From assembly GCA_964530225.1 (NCBI GenBank), contig CAZHBA010000007.1, positions 1-32,664 of the forward strand: a DNA stretch of 32,664 nt. The letters are read 5' to 3'. Source of the stretch: CAZHBA01 sp964530225 (GTDB lineage Bacteria > Pseudomonadota > Alphaproteobacteria > UBA6615). The translations under genes were made by a program, and so were the position numbers. Shown in pieces: positions 7,406-15,192 of this stretch. Within the stretch, counting starts at the first letter, position 1. Every line of letters starts with the position of its first letter. The notes beneath the pieces are model-generated. The model was not told the DNA's origin and did no database searches. It saw only the letters and a program-made list of their open reading frames with translations.

Positions 7406-9763
7406 ATGACCTCCCAAAAAACCAACTTACCCAACGCGAGCGCCGTCGAAACTCTTGAAGAGATCGAACGCAAGATACTGTGGTTGTCGAGTTGGCTTAT
7501 CCACAACGCCAACCACGTGCGGCCGAGCCGCGACGGCCTCAAGGTCGGCGGCCACCAGGCCTCATGCGCCTCGGCGGTGACACTGCTGACGGCGCTCTAC
7601 ATGAACGTGCTCAAGCCCGAAGACCGGGTGGCGGTGAAGCCCCACGCATCGCCGGTGTTCCACGCCATCCAATATCTGTTCGGCCGACAATCGCGCAACC
7701 AGCTCGAACGCTTCCGCTCGCTGGGCGGCGCGCAGTCCTATCCCTCGCGCACCAAGGACGCCGACGATGTGGATTTCTCCACCGGCTCGGTCGGGCTTGG
7801 GGTTGGCGCCACCCTGTTCGGTGCCATGGTACGCGACTACGTGCGCTTGCACGGTTTGGCAGGTGAGAACGAACCGAACGGGCGCATCGTCGCGCTGGTG
7901 GGCGACGCAGAACTCGACGAGGGTAACGTCTTCGAAGCCCTGCTCGAAGGCTGGAAGCACGATGTGCGCAATCTGTGGTGGGTGATCGACTACAACCGCC
8001 AGAGCCTCGACGGCGTGGTGCACGACTATCTGTTTCAGCGCATCAAGGATTTCTTCGGTACTGTCGGTTGGGACGTGGTCGAGCTGAAGTACGGCAAGCT
8101 ACTGCAGGCGGCCTTTACTGAACCCGGCGGCGAGGCGCTGATGAAGTGGATCGACGACTGCCCAAACCAGCTCTATTCGGCGCTCACGTTCCAGGGCGGC
8201 GAAGCGTGGCGCAACCATTTGAAGACCGATTTAGGCCGCACCAAGGGCATCAAAGCGCTACTCGACGACTACGACGACGACGCCCTGCACCACCTGATGA
8301 CCAATTTGGGCGGTCACGACATGGCGGCGACTCTGGAGGCATTCGATCAGGTAACCGGCGACACGCCGCAATGTTTCGTCGCCTACACTATCAAGGGTTA
8401 CAATACGCCGCTGGCCGGCCATAAGGACAATCACTCGGGCCTGATGAACCTGGAGCAGATGGCCGTCTTCAAGGCCAACCATAATATTCGCGACGGCCAT
8501 GAATGGGATATCGCCGAAGGCCTCGACATCGACGCCGACGCGCTGCAGGCACTGCTCTCGGACGTGGCGTTCAATCAACGCCCGCCCGCTGTTCCAGCCG
8601 CCTCCGTTCCCGTCGCCGCGCTGCCCGCGCCGGAGGGCGACACCATGTCGACCCAGGAAGCGTTCGGGCGCATCTTGAACGATCTCGGCCGCGAAGACAG
8701 CGACCTGGCGGCGCGCATCGTCACGTCGACGCCTGATGTTACCGTCACCACCAATATGGCCGGCTGGGTCAACCAGCGCGGCCTGTTTCACCACAAGGAA
8801 CTGGCCGACCTTTTCCGCGAGGAAAAGGTCCCCTCGGCGTTCAACTGGGCCATGGGCCCAGCGGGCCAGCACATCGAGCTGGGCATCGCGGAAAACAATC
8901 TGTTCCTGCTGCTCGCCGCGCTCGGTCTATCCGACAGGTTATTCGGTGCGCGGCTACTGCCGGTCGGCGCGTTGTACGATCCGTTCATCGTGCGCGGCCT
9001 CGATGCGCTTAATTACGCCTGCTACCAGGACGCGCGGTTTATGGTGGTGGCGACCCCGTCGGGCATCACCCTGGCACCCGAAGGCGGTGCGCATCAATCG
9101 GTATCAACGCCGCTAATCGGCCTCGGCCAGCCGGGACTCACCAGCTACGAGCCGGCATTTGCCGATGAACTGGCGGTGATTATGAGTTGGGGCTTCGAGC
9201 ATATGCAGGCCACCGACGGTGGCTCCGTCTATTTGCGCCTGTCAACCCGCACAATTAATCAGCCGCAGCGCGCAGATGCTGGCACTCTCGCTGACGACAT
9301 TGTCGCCGGCGGGTATTGGCTGAAACCACCGGCGCCGAGTGCCGAACTCGCCATCGCCTATTCCGGCGCGGTGGCGCCGGAAGCGCTCGCCACCTACGGG
9401 CAGGTTCTAGAAGACATTCCCGGCGCCGGGCTGCTGGCGGTCACCTCTCCCGACCGTCTGTACGGCAATTGGCAAAGCGGCGCGGCGAGTCACGCCGAGC
9501 GGCTGTTATCAGCGCTGGCGCCCGACGCCGCATTAGTGACCGTTCTCGACGGCCATCCGGCAACCCTGTCGTGGCTTGGCAGCGTCGCCAACCACCATAC
9601 CGTTTCGCTGGGCGTCGACCGCTTCGGCCAGTCGGGCGACCTGCCCGACCTCTACCGCGAATACGGCATCGACGCTGACGCCATCCTCGACGCCGCCGCG
9701 GCGGCGCTGACCAAACGTATGGGCAAGGTCAGCGGCACGTCTTTGCGCCCCGCCGCCGAGTAG
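7406..9763 (+). CDS. Homodimeric-type 2-oxoacid dehydrogenase E1 (AceE/MdeB-like, thiamine diphosphate)
   Basis: A 785-residue transketolase-fold protein resembling the single-chain E1 of pyruvate dehydrogenase (AceE, about 880-890 residues) and the 2-oxobutyrate dehydrogenase MdeB. Landmarks are SRDGLKVGGHQAS (41-53), DFSTGSVGLGVGATLFGAM (123-141), and the thiamine-diphosphate motif GDAELDEGN (166-174) leading to Asn197 in DYNRQSLDG. The motif has GDA instead of the usual GDG. A pyrimidine-domain region and a C-terminal transketolase domain follow, ending near residue 760. These enzymes decarboxylate a 2-oxoacid and pass the acyl group to E2 lipoyl groups; no E2 or E3 gene is nearby. It is divergent from the Lrp-type gene. 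The oxoacid (pyruvate, 2-oxobutyrate or other) cannot be read from the sequence. Confidence 0.85.
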   Translation: MTSQKTNLPNASAVETLEEIERKILWLSSWLIHNANHVRPSRDGLKVGGHQASCASAVTLLTALYMNVLKPEDRVAVKPHASPVFHAIQYLFGRQSRNQLERFRSLGGAQSYPSRTKDADDVDFSTGSVGLGVGATLFGAMVRDYVRLHGLAGENEPNGRIVALVGDAELDEGNVFEALLEGWKHDVRNLWWVIDYNRQSLDGVVHDYLFQRIKDFFGTVGWDVVELKYGKLLQAAFTEPGGEALMKWIDDCPNQLYSALTFQGGEAWRNHLKTDLGRTKGIKALLDDYDDDALHHLMTNLGGHDMAATLEAFDQVTGDTPQCFVAYTIKGYNTPLAGHKDNHSGLMNLEQMAVFKANHNIRDGHEWDIAEGLDIDADALQALLSDVAFNQRPPAVPAASVPVAALPAPEGDTMSTQEAFGRILNDLGREDSDLAARIVTSTPDVTVTTNMAGWVNQRGLFHHKELADLFREEKVPSAFNWAMGPAGQHIELGIAENNLFLLLAALGLSDRLFGARLLPVGALYDPFIVRGLDALNYACYQDARFMVVATPSGITLAPEGGAHQSVSTPLIGLGQPGLTSYEPAFADELAVIMSWGFEHMQATDGGSVYLRLSTRTINQPQRADAGTLADDIVAGGYWLKPPAPSAELAIAYSGAVAPEALATYGQVLEDIPGAGLLAVTSPDRLYGNWQSGAASHAERLLSALAPDAALVTVLDGHPATLSWLGSVANHHTVSLGVDRFGQSGDLPDLYREYGIDADAILDAAAAALTKRMGKVSGTSLRPAAE

Positions 9764-9764
9764 C

Positions 9765-10652
9765 TTAACTCGCTTCGGCTTTTGCTGCCACGGCCTCGCG
9801 GCGGGCGATGTAGGCCACCGCGGCGACGATCACCGCCGCGCCGATCCACGTCCAGATTGTCGGCACTTCGCCGAACGCCAGAAAGGCTAGCGTCGCAGTG
9901 ACAACCAAACGCATATAGTCGTAGGGCAGCACCGCCGAGGCGTCGGCGGCGGCGAACGAGCGAACCAGACTTTGGTGCGCGATCAGCCCGGCGCCGGCCA
10001 GCAGCGCCAGCCAGACGAGGGACTGCAGACTCGGTAGAGACCAGGCAAACAGCGCTGGCACCAACGTTATGGGAACCGACATAACGATCAGCCAGGCCAC
10101 CGTCGTATTTGGCGAATCGTCGGCGGACAAGAACTTGATCATCAGATTCGACGTGGCCACCAAGGCCGCCGAGATAAGCGGCAAGATGAACAGCGAATCG
10201 ACGATTTCGAAGCCGGGCCGCAGGATGATCCACACCCCGGACAGGCCGATGAAAAGTGCGATCCAGCGCCGAGCGCGCACCGCCTCGCGCAACACCAGCG
10301 CCGCGCCGACAGTGGCGAACAGCGGCTGCGCGAAGGTGAGTGCCGAGACCTCAGCCAACGGTAGACTGGCCTGAGCCAAGATCAGAAACACCAGCCCGCC
10401 CATGGAAAAGACGCTGCGCACAACCTGTGCGCCAGGACGTCTGGTACGGAACACCGCTCCGTGGCCGCGCAATAACCAGGGCAAGACAAACAGGAACAAT
10501 ATCAGCGAGCGAAAAAAAGCGATCGCCAGCGGGTCGAGATCGGTCGCCACCATGCGCACCAGCGGACCGTGGGTGGCGAAAAAAGTCGCCGCGCCGGCCA
10601 TCCATATGGCCCCTCGTACGGGCCCCGGCAGACGCGCGAACGCCGCCCTCAC
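9765..10652 (-). CDS. EamA/DMT-family transporter
   Basis: A 295-residue protein of the drug/metabolite transporter superfamily, with two EamA repeats of five membrane helices each. The first repeat begins AIWMAGAATFFATHGPLVRM and the second begins about residue 150 (LPLISAALVATSNLMIKF). The family exports amino acids, metabolites or nucleobase-like compounds across the inner membrane; the substrate is unknown here. The start is GTG at 10652, preceded by GAGG. It lies 36 bp downstream of the D-2-hydroxyacid dehydrogenase gene on the same strand and probably shares its transcript. Its stop is one base away from the stop of the convergent E1 gene, leaving no room for a separate terminator. Confidence 0.9.
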   Translation of the reverse strand: MRAAFARLPGPVRGAIWMAGAATFFATHGPLVRMVATDLDPLAIAFFRSLILFLFVLPWLLRGHGAVFRTRRPGAQVVRSVFSMGGLVFLILAQASLPLAEVSALTFAQPLFATVGAALVLREAVRARRWIALFIGLSGVWIILRPGFEIVDSLFILPLISAALVATSNLMIKFLSADDSPNTTVAWLIVMSVPITLVPALFAWSLPSLQSLVWLALLAGAGLIAHQSLVRSFAAADASAVLPYDYMRLVVTATLAFLAFGEVPTIWTWIGAAVIVAAVAYIARREAVAAKAEAS

Positions 10653-10688
10653 GATCGATCCTCGAATGTGACGCGGAACTCTACGGGG

Positions 10689-11657
10689 TTACACGACACG
10701 GTTCGGTACCGGCTTGTCGGCAAGCAGCGCTTCGAAACCATCGAGCAACATCATACCCATCGCCGTGCGTGCCTGTTCTGCGGCACTGCCGATGTGCGGT
10801 ACCAGGAAGGCGTTGGGCAGCTTGAAATAGCGGCGGTCGATGTTGTCCGGTTCACCATTGTAAACATCGAGGCCAGCAGCGGCGATCTTGCCAGACTTGA
10901 GGGCGGCGATCAGCGCATCGTCGTCGACCAGATCGCCACGCGCGATGTTGATGACGATCGCGCCGTCGGGAAGTAGCGCGATGGTATCCTTGTTGATGAA
11001 CCCCCTTGTCTCCGGTGTCGATGGCGCACACAGCATGAGAAACTCGCTGGCCCCAAGAAACCCTTCGAGATCGTTGAAATAAACCGCATTGCGCGCCAGG
11101 CCCGGCGCCAGGCGATTGCGGTTGCGGTAATGTACCTTCATGTCAAAACCGCGGGCGCGCTCAGCGACAGTAAGGCCGATGCGGCCCATGCCGAAGATGC
11201 CCAGCGGCTTGCCGGTGATCTCGACGCCAACGAACTGGGTTGGCGACCAAGTCTCCCACTTGCCTGAGCGCAGATAGTGGCCCGATTCGTGGGCCCGCCG
11301 GGCCGCGCCAAGCAGCAACATCATGCCGATTTCTGCGGTCGCCGCGGTGACCGCGTCGGGTGTGGTTAGCACGGCTATTCCGCGTTTCTCGGCGGCGACG
11401 AGATCGATGTGGTCGGTGCCCGCCGACAGGGTCAGTATGGCTCGTAGCATTTTAGGCAGCGCATTGATGGTTTCTTTGTCCAACGGCTCGGTGACGCAGA
11501 TGAACAGCGCATCGACACCTTTGGCCCGAGCGATAATCTGCTTGGCGTTCATAATTTTGTCGCCCTTATTAAGGACGACGTCGTAGTCGCTGTTAAGACG
11601 CGCTTCGATCTCAGCCAAGTGGCGTCGCGTTACTAGAATTCGCGGCTTATCACCCAT
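10689..11657 (-). CDS. D-2-hydroxyacid dehydrogenase (glyoxylate/hydroxypyruvate reductase type)
   Basis: A 322-residue NAD(P)-dependent oxidoreductase that interconverts 2-oxoacids and D-2-hydroxyacids. The nucleotide-binding motif GMGRIG is at 156-161. Catalytic residues fit the family: Arg240 in NIARGDLVDDDAL, Glu269 in YNGEPDN, and His288 in VPHIGSAAEQAR. The N-terminal substrate domain contains LSAGTDHIDL. The open frame extends far upstream to 12164, antisense to the SDR pseudogene, but MGDKPRILVTRR at 11657 is the natural family start. Glyoxylate, hydroxypyruvate or a longer 2-oxoacid could be the substrate. It is probably the first gene of a unit with the EamA transporter. Confidence 0.92.
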   Translation of the reverse strand: MGDKPRILVTRRHLAEIEARLNSDYDVVLNKGDKIMNAKQIIARAKGVDALFICVTEPLDKETINALPKMLRAILTLSAGTDHIDLVAAEKRGIAVLTTPDAVTAATAEIGMMLLLGAARRAHESGHYLRSGKWETWSPTQFVGVEITGKPLGIFGMGRIGLTVAERARGFDMKVHYRNRNRLAPGLARNAVYFNDLEGFLGASEFLMLCAPSTPETRGFINKDTIALLPDGAIVINIARGDLVDDDALIAALKSGKIAAAGLDVYNGEPDNIDRRYFKLPNAFLVPHIGSAAEQARTAMGMMLLDGFEALLADKPVPNRVV

Positions 11658-11762
11658 GCAAGCGGTTTTCCCAGTTGCTTTAATTTCGCATCCGCGCGTT
11701 CGGCGCGTACCGCCAGTCGTTACTGAGTGTACAGTGTCCATCATCAACACGTCAGCATCGAG

Positions 11763-12216
11763 ATGGAAAAGAAAAAAATGCGACTCGCAGACAAAGTGAC
11801 CGTAATCACCGAGTCGGGTTCCGGTTTCGGCGAGGGTATCGCCAAGGCCTGCACAAACGAAGGCACATCGGTGGTGGTCAGCGACATCAACGAGGATGGC
11901 GGTAAGCGGGTAACGGAAGAGAACGCGGTGGCAGGCGGCATGGTCCGCCCGCGGCCTGGCCCCACCTGGTACAACACATCCAAAGGCGCGGTAACAACCT
12001 TGACCAAATCCATGGCAATCGAGCTGGCACCCAATCATATCCGCGTCAATGCGTTGAATCCGGTCGCCAGCAATACGCCGCTGCTGCCGACCTTCCTGGG
12101 CGAGGACAAGCCGGAAAACCGCGAGGCCCCCCGTGCAACGGTCCCGCTGGCCGCTTATTAACACTGGCCGACGTCGCCGCCGGGGTGGTGTTCCTCGCCT
12201 CCGACGCGGCCGAGCA
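11763..12216 (+). pseudogene. Short-chain dehydrogenase/reductase pseudogene (internal deletion, frameshift, lost 3' end)
   Basis: The N-terminal Rossmann piece reads MRLADKVTVITESGSGFGEG, where the first Gly of the usual TGxxxGxG is Glu. After DINEDGGKRV the sequence jumps to MVRPRPGPTWYNTSKGAVTT, so roughly 100 residues with the NNAG motif and catalytic Ser are missing, although YxxxK survives. The frame ends in TAA after PLAAY. In another frame the family sequence continues as LADVAAGVVFLASDAAE, so one base has been lost. The final strand (usually TGxxxxVDGG) is absent; the gene ends exactly where a palindromic repeat begins (12218). ATG candidates are at 11763 and 11778. The product cannot be a working dehydrogenase. 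Confidence 0.85.
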
Positions 12217-12217
12217 G

Positions 12218-12327
12218 CCTCATCCTTCGAGACGCGGTCTTCGATCGCCCCTCAGGATGAGAACTTTACTTTAAAAAAAACAAGCCTCACCCTGAGGAGG
12301 ACCACAGGTCCATCTCGAAGGGCGGGG
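12218..12327. repeat. Pair of inverted palindromic repeats (REP/BIME-like)
   Basis: Two related palindromic units of about 43-44 bases face each other across a 23-base A/T-rich core (12262-12284). Unit 1 (12218-12261) starts CCTCATCCTTCGAGACG and ends CCCTCAGGATGAG. Unit 2 (12285-12327), read on the minus strand, starts CCCCGCCCTTCGAGATG and ends CCTCAGGGTGAGG. The loops differ. Similar CCTCA...TTCGAG units are scattered through many alphaproteobacterial genomes. The pair lies between the convergent SDR remnant and the deacetylase gene, and it has replaced the SDR 3' end. Confidence 0.8.
12273..12297 (-). terminator. Intrinsic terminator of the PuuE-like deacetylase gene
   Basis: On the minus strand CCTCA-GGG-TGAGG forms a perfect 5-bp hairpin, followed by CTTG and eight T residues. 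It lies about 43 bases after the deacetylase stop at 12340. It is built from one arm of the palindromic repeat, so the repeat appears to have been adopted as a terminator. On the plus strand, unit 2 is followed by TTTGTTTTT and could work in that direction as well. Confidence 0.6.
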
Positions 12328-12339
12328 TTTGTTTTTCAC

Positions 12340-13176
12340 TCACCCTGGATACACCAGCGCCGCCAATTCCTCGTGGGTGGTCATCCATACCCAGTCGAGA
12401 TCCTTAACCAGGTCGATTGCCGCCTTGAACTCGATGGCGCCGTAGGGCCGGCCGAAGACATGGGCATGGGCGGTGATGTCGATCACCGCCGGCGGGCTGC
12501 CGATAGAGGCGTAGTTGTCGACAATACGCTTCAGCGTGGCGGAATAGACCTCCGGCGGATTGCCAAAGCGCATATAAAGCGGCAGATCGTTGATCTCCAT
12601 GGTGAATGGCACGATGGCGAGCGGGCCCTTCGCCGTTTTCATCAGATAGGGCAGGTCGCTGTTGAAGTGGTCGATGTGCCAGGTGAAGCCGTTCTCGGCC
12701 AGCAGCTCGCAGGTACTTGAGCTAGGCGTGCCGCGCGGGCTGGCAAAGCCTTTGGGCCGCCGGCCGATGACGCTCTCGAATAAATCCGCGCCGCGTTTCA
12801 AGCTGGCCTCTTCCTCGCCGCGGTCCTGATAGGCGGGTAGGGTATTCTGCATCCACGCGTGCGCACCGATGAAGTGGCCGTCGCTATCGATACGCTGCAG
12901 CAGTTCCGGCCATTTCTCGGCAATGATGCCGCTGGCATAGGTGCCGCACGGCACGCCGGCTTCGCCGACAATATCGAGCAGACGAGGCGCACCGATGGTC
13001 ATGCCGTACTCCGCCCAGGAGCGCGCCTGCGTGTCGAGCACACCGGCCTTTAAGGGGTTACCCATGGGGCCGATACCGGGCGCGGCGTCGTCGGTCCACG
13101 CCTCGCACATGATGTTGACCGAAACGGCGAGATGTTTGCCCTTGGGCCAGCCGGCGGGCAAAATTGCTGCGTTCAT
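12340..13176 (-). CDS. PuuE-like polysaccharide deacetylase-family hydrolase
   Basis: A 278-residue NodB-fold protein resembling cofactor-independent allantoinase PuuE and HpPgdA. Landmarks are WPKGKHLAVSVNI (10-22), the W-x-EYG segment, DGHFIGAHAWMQ, RPKGFASPRGTP, NSDLPYLM, FTMEINDLPLYM and a C-terminal HAHVFGRPYGA. The classic metal-binding FDDG of sugar deacetylases is absent. It probably acts on a small cyclic or acylated amide rather than a polysaccharide, but the substrate is unknown. AAGGGGGAG precedes the ATG, and no signal peptide is seen, so the enzyme is likely cytoplasmic. It diverges from the metE-like operon across 98 bp, which hints at a shared pathway. Confidence 0.82.
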   Translation of the reverse strand: MNAAILPAGWPKGKHLAVSVNIMCEAWTDDAAPGIGPMGNPLKAGVLDTQARSWAEYGMTIGAPRLLDIVGEAGVPCGTYASGIIAEKWPELLQRIDSDGHFIGAHAWMQNTLPAYQDRGEEEASLKRGADLFESVIGRRPKGFASPRGTPSSSTCELLAENGFTWHIDHFNSDLPYLMKTAKGPLAIVPFTMEINDLPLYMRFGNPPEVYSATLKRIVDNYASIGSPPAVIDITAHAHVFGRPYGAIEFKAAIDLVKDLDWVWMTTHEELAALVYPG

Positions 13177-13274
13177 GATATCTCCCCCTTGCTTAAAAGC
13201 GTTCTTATGGCAGTCTGATTATGCCAAACGCCGCCCGACTGCAAAGCCGACGATAGCACGGCAGGGAGAGCTCG

Positions 13275-14297
13275 ATGTTAAAAACCACGATTACCGGCAG
13301 TCTACCCAAACCGGCCTGGCTGGCTCAACCAAAGGTATTGTGGGCGCCGTGGACAACCGCCGACCCGGCGCGGCTGGAGGAAGCCAAACAAGATGCAGTG
13401 CGCCTGGCCATCCGCGATCAGGAGGAAGCCGGGATCGATATCGTCTCCGACGGCGAACAGTCACGCCGGCATTTCGTTCACGGCATTCTGGAAAAAATCG
13501 AGGGTATCGACTTTGAGAATAAGCAGCGCATCGGCATCCGCGACGACCGCTACGAGGCCGACTGCCCCACTGTAGTGTCCGAAGTGCGGCGCGCGGTGCC
13601 AATCCACCGCGAGGAGGTCGCTTTCGCCCGCGCCCATACCGATCACGCGCTGAAATTCACCATGCCGGGGCCGATGACCATCGTCGACACTCTGGCCGAC
13701 ACCCATTACGGTGACCGGCCGGCGCTGGCGATGGCGTTCGCCGATATCCTCAACGAAGAGGCGCGCGAGATCGAAGCCGCCGGCGCCGATGTTATCCAGT
13801 TCGACGAACCGGCCTTTAACGTTTACCTCGACCAGGTGCCAATCTGGGGCGTTAAGGCGCTCAATCGAGCCATCGACGGCATTGGCTGCACCACGGCGGT
13901 GCACATCTGCTACGGCTACGGCATCAAGGCCAATACCGACTGGAAGGCGACCCTGGGCGACGTGTGGGACCAGTACGAGAAGACCCTACCGGCGCTGGCC
14001 GCCAGCAACATTGACCAGGTGTCGCTGGAGTTCGCTGGCTCGCGGGTACCGATCGAGGTAATCGACCTACTCAAGGGCAAGAAGGATGTTCTGGTCGGGG
14101 CCATCGACGTGACCACGCTGAAAGCCGAGACGCCCGAACAGGTCGCCGCGGTGATTCGCAGCGCGCTGGAATACACGACGCCGGAGCGCATTTTCTCCTG
14201 CACTAATTGCGGTATGGTGCCCCTGCCCCGTAGCGTCTCGCAAGGCAAGCTAAAGGCGCTGGCCGACGGCACCGCTCTAGTCCGCGCTGAACTCTAA
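13275..14297 (+). CDS. MetE-core (cobalamin-independent methionine synthase C-terminal-type) methyltransferase
   Basis: A 340-residue protein corresponding to the catalytic C-terminal half of MetE (about 750 residues in full). The zinc ligands fit: His210 and Cys212 in AVHICYG, Glu252 in SLEFAG, and Cys312 in CTNCGM. TTITGSLPKPAWL at the start and QFDEPAFN (175-182) are also typical. Such short proteins move a methyl group to a thiol from methylcobalamin or other donors; some are not methionine synthases at all. GGGAGAG lies 4-10 bases before the ATG. It is the first of three closely packed genes, with the alpha/beta hydrolase 10 bp downstream. Its neighbours look catabolic, so a methyl-transfer step in degradation is possible. 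Confidence 0.88.
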   Translation: MLKTTITGSLPKPAWLAQPKVLWAPWTTADPARLEEAKQDAVRLAIRDQEEAGIDIVSDGEQSRRHFVHGILEKIEGIDFENKQRIGIRDDRYEADCPTVVSEVRRAVPIHREEVAFARAHTDHALKFTMPGPMTIVDTLADTHYGDRPALAMAFADILNEEAREIEAAGADVIQFDEPAFNVYLDQVPIWGVKALNRAIDGIGCTTAVHICYGYGIKANTDWKATLGDVWDQYEKTLPALAASNIDQVSLEFAGSRVPIEVIDLLKGKKDVLVGAIDVTTLKAETPEQVAAVIRSALEYTTPERIFSCTNCGMVPLPRSVSQGKLKALADGTALVRAEL

Positions 14298-14307
14298 GGA
14301 CACTTAC

Positions 14308-15192
14308 ATGGCTCACCACTCGATTAACGGTGTCGATATGTGGATCGAAGAAGCGGGCTCCGGCCCGGCGCTGGTGTTCGTGCACGAGTTCGGCGGCGAC
14401 CACCGCATGTGGCGCGAACAGATTACCCATTTCCGCGGCCGCTACCGCTGCGTCGCCTATAACGCGCGCGGCTACCCACCGTCCGACGTGCCTGACGACG
14501 AGAACGCCTACGGCGTCAAAATCGCGGTCGCCGATCTGCTCGGCGTGCTCGACGCACTGGAAATTGACAAGACGCATCTGGTGGGACTCAGCATGGGCGC
14601 CTACAATATTTTGCGCTTCGCCCTTGACCACCCCGACCGGGTTCTGTCGATTGCCGCCGCCAGTGGCGGTTCCGGATCCTACAAGCCGGCCCGCGACCAC
14701 TTCATCGAAGAGACAAGTGTGGTCGCCGACCAGTTCCTCGCCAGTGAGACGCTGGCTGACGCCGGGCTGTTCGACGGGCCAACGCGTATCCAGCTTAAGG
14801 CCAAGCGCCCCGATATCTGGCAGGAAAGCGCCGGTTATTTCGCTGGGTTTTCGCCGAAAGGCGCCGGCTACACCCTACGCAAGGTACAGACCGAGCGGCC
14901 GTCGCTGTACGATTTCGAGGCCGAGCTTGCCGCGTCCACCGTACCGGCCCTGCTGATGATCGGCGACGAGGACGAATTGGTCATCGAGACCAACGTGTTC
15001 CTCAAACGCGCCATGCCTCTGGCCGGCCTACTGGTGCTACCCAAGAGCGGCCATCTAATCAATCTGGAAGACCCCAGCGTTTTCAACCGCGCCATCGACG
15101 AGTTCCATGCCGCGGTCGCGGTAAACGCCTGGCCCTCGCGGCCACCAAGCTCGACCGCAAGCAACGCCTATAAACCACAAGAGGAAACATGA
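14308..15192 (+). CDS. Alpha/beta-fold hydrolase
   Basis: A 294-residue alpha/beta hydrolase. The oxyanion-loop region is VFVHEFGGD (23-31), and the nucleophile elbow GLSMG (93-97) gives Ser95. The acid lies in the MIGDEDELV strand and the catalytic His in KSGHLINLEDP. The closest general types are 3-oxoadipate enol-lactonase-like and carboxylesterase-like hydrolases. There is no signal peptide. AAGGA precedes the ATG. The gene's TGA overlaps the next gene's ATG by four bases, so it is coupled to the Ldh-family dehydrogenase. The substrate is not predictable from the sequence. Confidence 0.9.
   Translation: MAHHSINGVDMWIEEAGSGPALVFVHEFGGDHRMWREQITHFRGRYRCVAYNARGYPPSDVPDDENAYGVKIAVADLLGVLDALEIDKTHLVGLSMGAYNILRFALDHPDRVLSIAAASGGSGSYKPARDHFIEETSVVADQFLASETLADAGLFDGPTRIQLKAKRPDIWQESAGYFAGFSPKGAGYTLRKVQTERPSLYDFEAELAASTVPALLMIGDEDELVIETNVFLKRAMPLAGLLVLPKSGHLINLEDPSVFNRAIDEFHAAVAVNAWPSRPPSSTASNAYKPQEET

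Noticed and set aside
10689..12164. 491-residue reading of the D-2-hydroxyacid dehydrogenase
   Set aside because: The extra N-terminal 169 residues are antisense to the SDR relic and low in family-like sequence; MGDKPRILVT at 11657 fits the family.
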